Shown here: in pieces, positions 62,805 to 64,000 of the stretch
How positions within the stretch are numbered: the first letter of the stretch is position 1
How the letters are laid out: each line of letters opens with the position of its first letter
Assembly (NCBI GenBank): GCA_023091665.1
Contig: JALJCQ010000023.1
Span: 1,364,001 to 1,428,000 of the forward strand
Length of the DNA: 64,000 nt
Reading direction: 5' to 3'
From: Pythium myriotylum
Taxonomy: Eukaryota > Oomycota > Peronosporomycetes > Pythiales > Pythiaceae
The notes under the pieces: generated by a model
Seen by the model: only the letters and a program-made list of their open reading frames with translations
Told to the model about the DNA's origin: nothing
Database searches by the model: none
Position numbers and translations under genes: made by a program

Positions 62805-63098
62805 TCAAAGTTGACGCGCGGCTGTTTCGCCTACAACAAGTCCAGGGCGCGCCGCAGCGGCAATTTCGAGGCACATACGATGGAACGGTGTCTTGTTCCG
62901 CCGCTTCTTGCCATGACTCACCTTTTCGGTCTTGCCGTGTGCTCTAACCTGCATTCCATGTCGAGCCATCGTTTCCTGTGCTGAGGAAGACTGCCAATAG
63001 CTCCCACGGCAGGCGCCTCCCCGACCAGAGCCAACGGTGCGTGGAAGGATGAGATGCCCGAAGTCTTCAATTAGCAACGTGAAGAAAACGGGGAGCAT
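62805..63098 (-). other. Short ATG-initiated frame, unrecognised
   Basis: 97 codons on the minus strand from an ATG at 63098. A hydrophobic start, then a basic middle (KTEKVSHGKKRRNKTPFHRM) and an Ala-rich end. It lies next to a (GA)n microsatellite. No family seen; may be chance. Confidence 0.2.
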
Positions 63099-63165
63099 CA
63101 GGAATAAGAAGCAAGGGAAGATCGCAACAGGGGACGAGGAGCAGAAGAGAGAAGGTAGACAGAGA

Positions 63166-63167
<2 letters not shown>

Positions 63168-63198
<31 letters not shown>
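63168..63198. repeat. (GA)n microsatellite
   Basis: About 15 uninterrupted GA units, followed by CAGAG. It stands in a purine-rich stretch that begins near 63100. Confidence 0.95.
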
Positions 63199-63199
<1 letters not shown>

Positions 63200-64000
63200 A
63201 GAGAAATGTACTTCATTGTCTTATGCAACGGACGCTTGCAAAAAGGTGTCGCCCCTGCTTGTAACAAGGCGAGGGTGTTGCAGCGCTGTCTGCTATGAAG
63301 ACGACCATTGCAGGAAATACATATTCGCTGCCTGGCACGAAGGCGGCATTAAGGTGTTGTACTACCATTAGGTATCATAATTAGGTTATTCCAAGAGCAA
63401 ATAGGATACAGTTGGGACCGTGCCTTTTGATATCACTAGTGGCATATTCCTGCTCAATCAGAGAAGCGAACCCCTAAAGATCTGTCGCTTGTATCGTGCA
63501 TCGTAGGCACAGACACATCATAACAGTTCAGAACAGCGACCTTGCACACATTCCCGACGTACGGCAGTACATAGCAAAATCGGAGACGCTCCCCTGCCAA
63601 GCACACGCGTGTTGGTGCAACAACGAGGGTGGCCAACGAAGCGATGATGAAGAGTCACTTCTCTCTCCGTGACATGACCCTGATGTTGAGAATCAAAAGC
63701 TCTAGGTTGGCGGCCTCACCAACAAGGCAGTGCCTATGACAGCATCCTTCTTGAATGAGGCGAGTAACCTCCTCGAGCAAGCGAAGTGAGCTCATCTTGC
63801 GCTGACTGAGAGTCTTGAATTGGGCCTCAAAGTATGGAGTGATTGGGAAAATAAGAAAGATGAGCTCTATTTTGGTCTACTGAAATGCGCGCGTGGCTAC
63901 TTCAGCTTCGTGCGTATGTTTCGTAAAGCAGTACCGAGCTGGTCTTCCTTTGTAATGAATGCACACATTTCGACCGAAAGCTGAGGCACCTTGCGGCCAC
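63199..64000. other. Right end of window, no gene seen
   Basis: About 800 bp, both strands. Only short non-homologous frames. Confidence 0.5.

Noticed and set aside
1..64000. CRISPR arrays, rRNA genes, bacterial operons
   Set aside because: No regularly spaced identical repeats, no rRNA-like blocks; introns, LTR elements and oomycete promoters show a eukaryotic nuclear region.

Overview
The window looks like nuclear DNA from an oomycete, most likely a Phytophthora-type genome with a large repeat load. Four things point there. Host-like genes are compact, intron-poor or with short GT-AG introns, and have strongly GC-ending codons. Several starts sit just below a match to the oomycete core promoter (TCATTYYNCAWTTTT-like). 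The transposon set (chromodomain Ty3/gypsy, RNase H-bearing LINE, piggyBac, hAT, MULE, pogo, Tc1/mariner) is typical of that group. Two short secreted cysteine-rich proteins fit a plant-associated lifestyle. The species is not determined.

Layout. 1-23.0 kb is a nest of retroelements. A LINE copy was hit twice. The first hit is a large, decayed gypsy element (gypsy-1, left end outside the window) carrying an extra RNase H domain, a chromodomain and about 3.3 kb of antisense coding sequence downstream of pol. The second is a young gypsy element (gypsy-2, 13871-20348) whose two LTRs differ at one base in 481. LINE coding sequence resumes after each insertion.

23.4-33.7 kb is the gene island: an APC-family amine/ethanolamine-type permease (minus strand), a divergently placed copper amine oxidase (plus strand), and a head-to-head pair of small secreted cysteine-rich paralogues. 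The permease and oxidase suggest uptake of an amine followed by its oxidative deamination. Four stem-loops cluster between them.

34.1-64.0 kb is mostly broken transposons, many nested: a piggyBac pseudogene with two related 76-nt introns; a minus-strand gypsy (gypsy-3); gypsy-4, split by a pogo-like fragment; a second piggyBac fragment; gypsy-5, interrupted by a complete hAT element with perfect 15-bp ends and an 8-bp target duplication; a chromodomain plus zinc-module remnant; a Tc1/mariner copy; and a MULE. Homopolymer G/C runs of 25-40 nt lie at or inside these elements. Near 62 kb a short GC3-rich exon may belong to a host gene.

Many open frames here have no ATG. Starts given below are the first in-frame ATG where one is sensible; otherwise the open limits are given.
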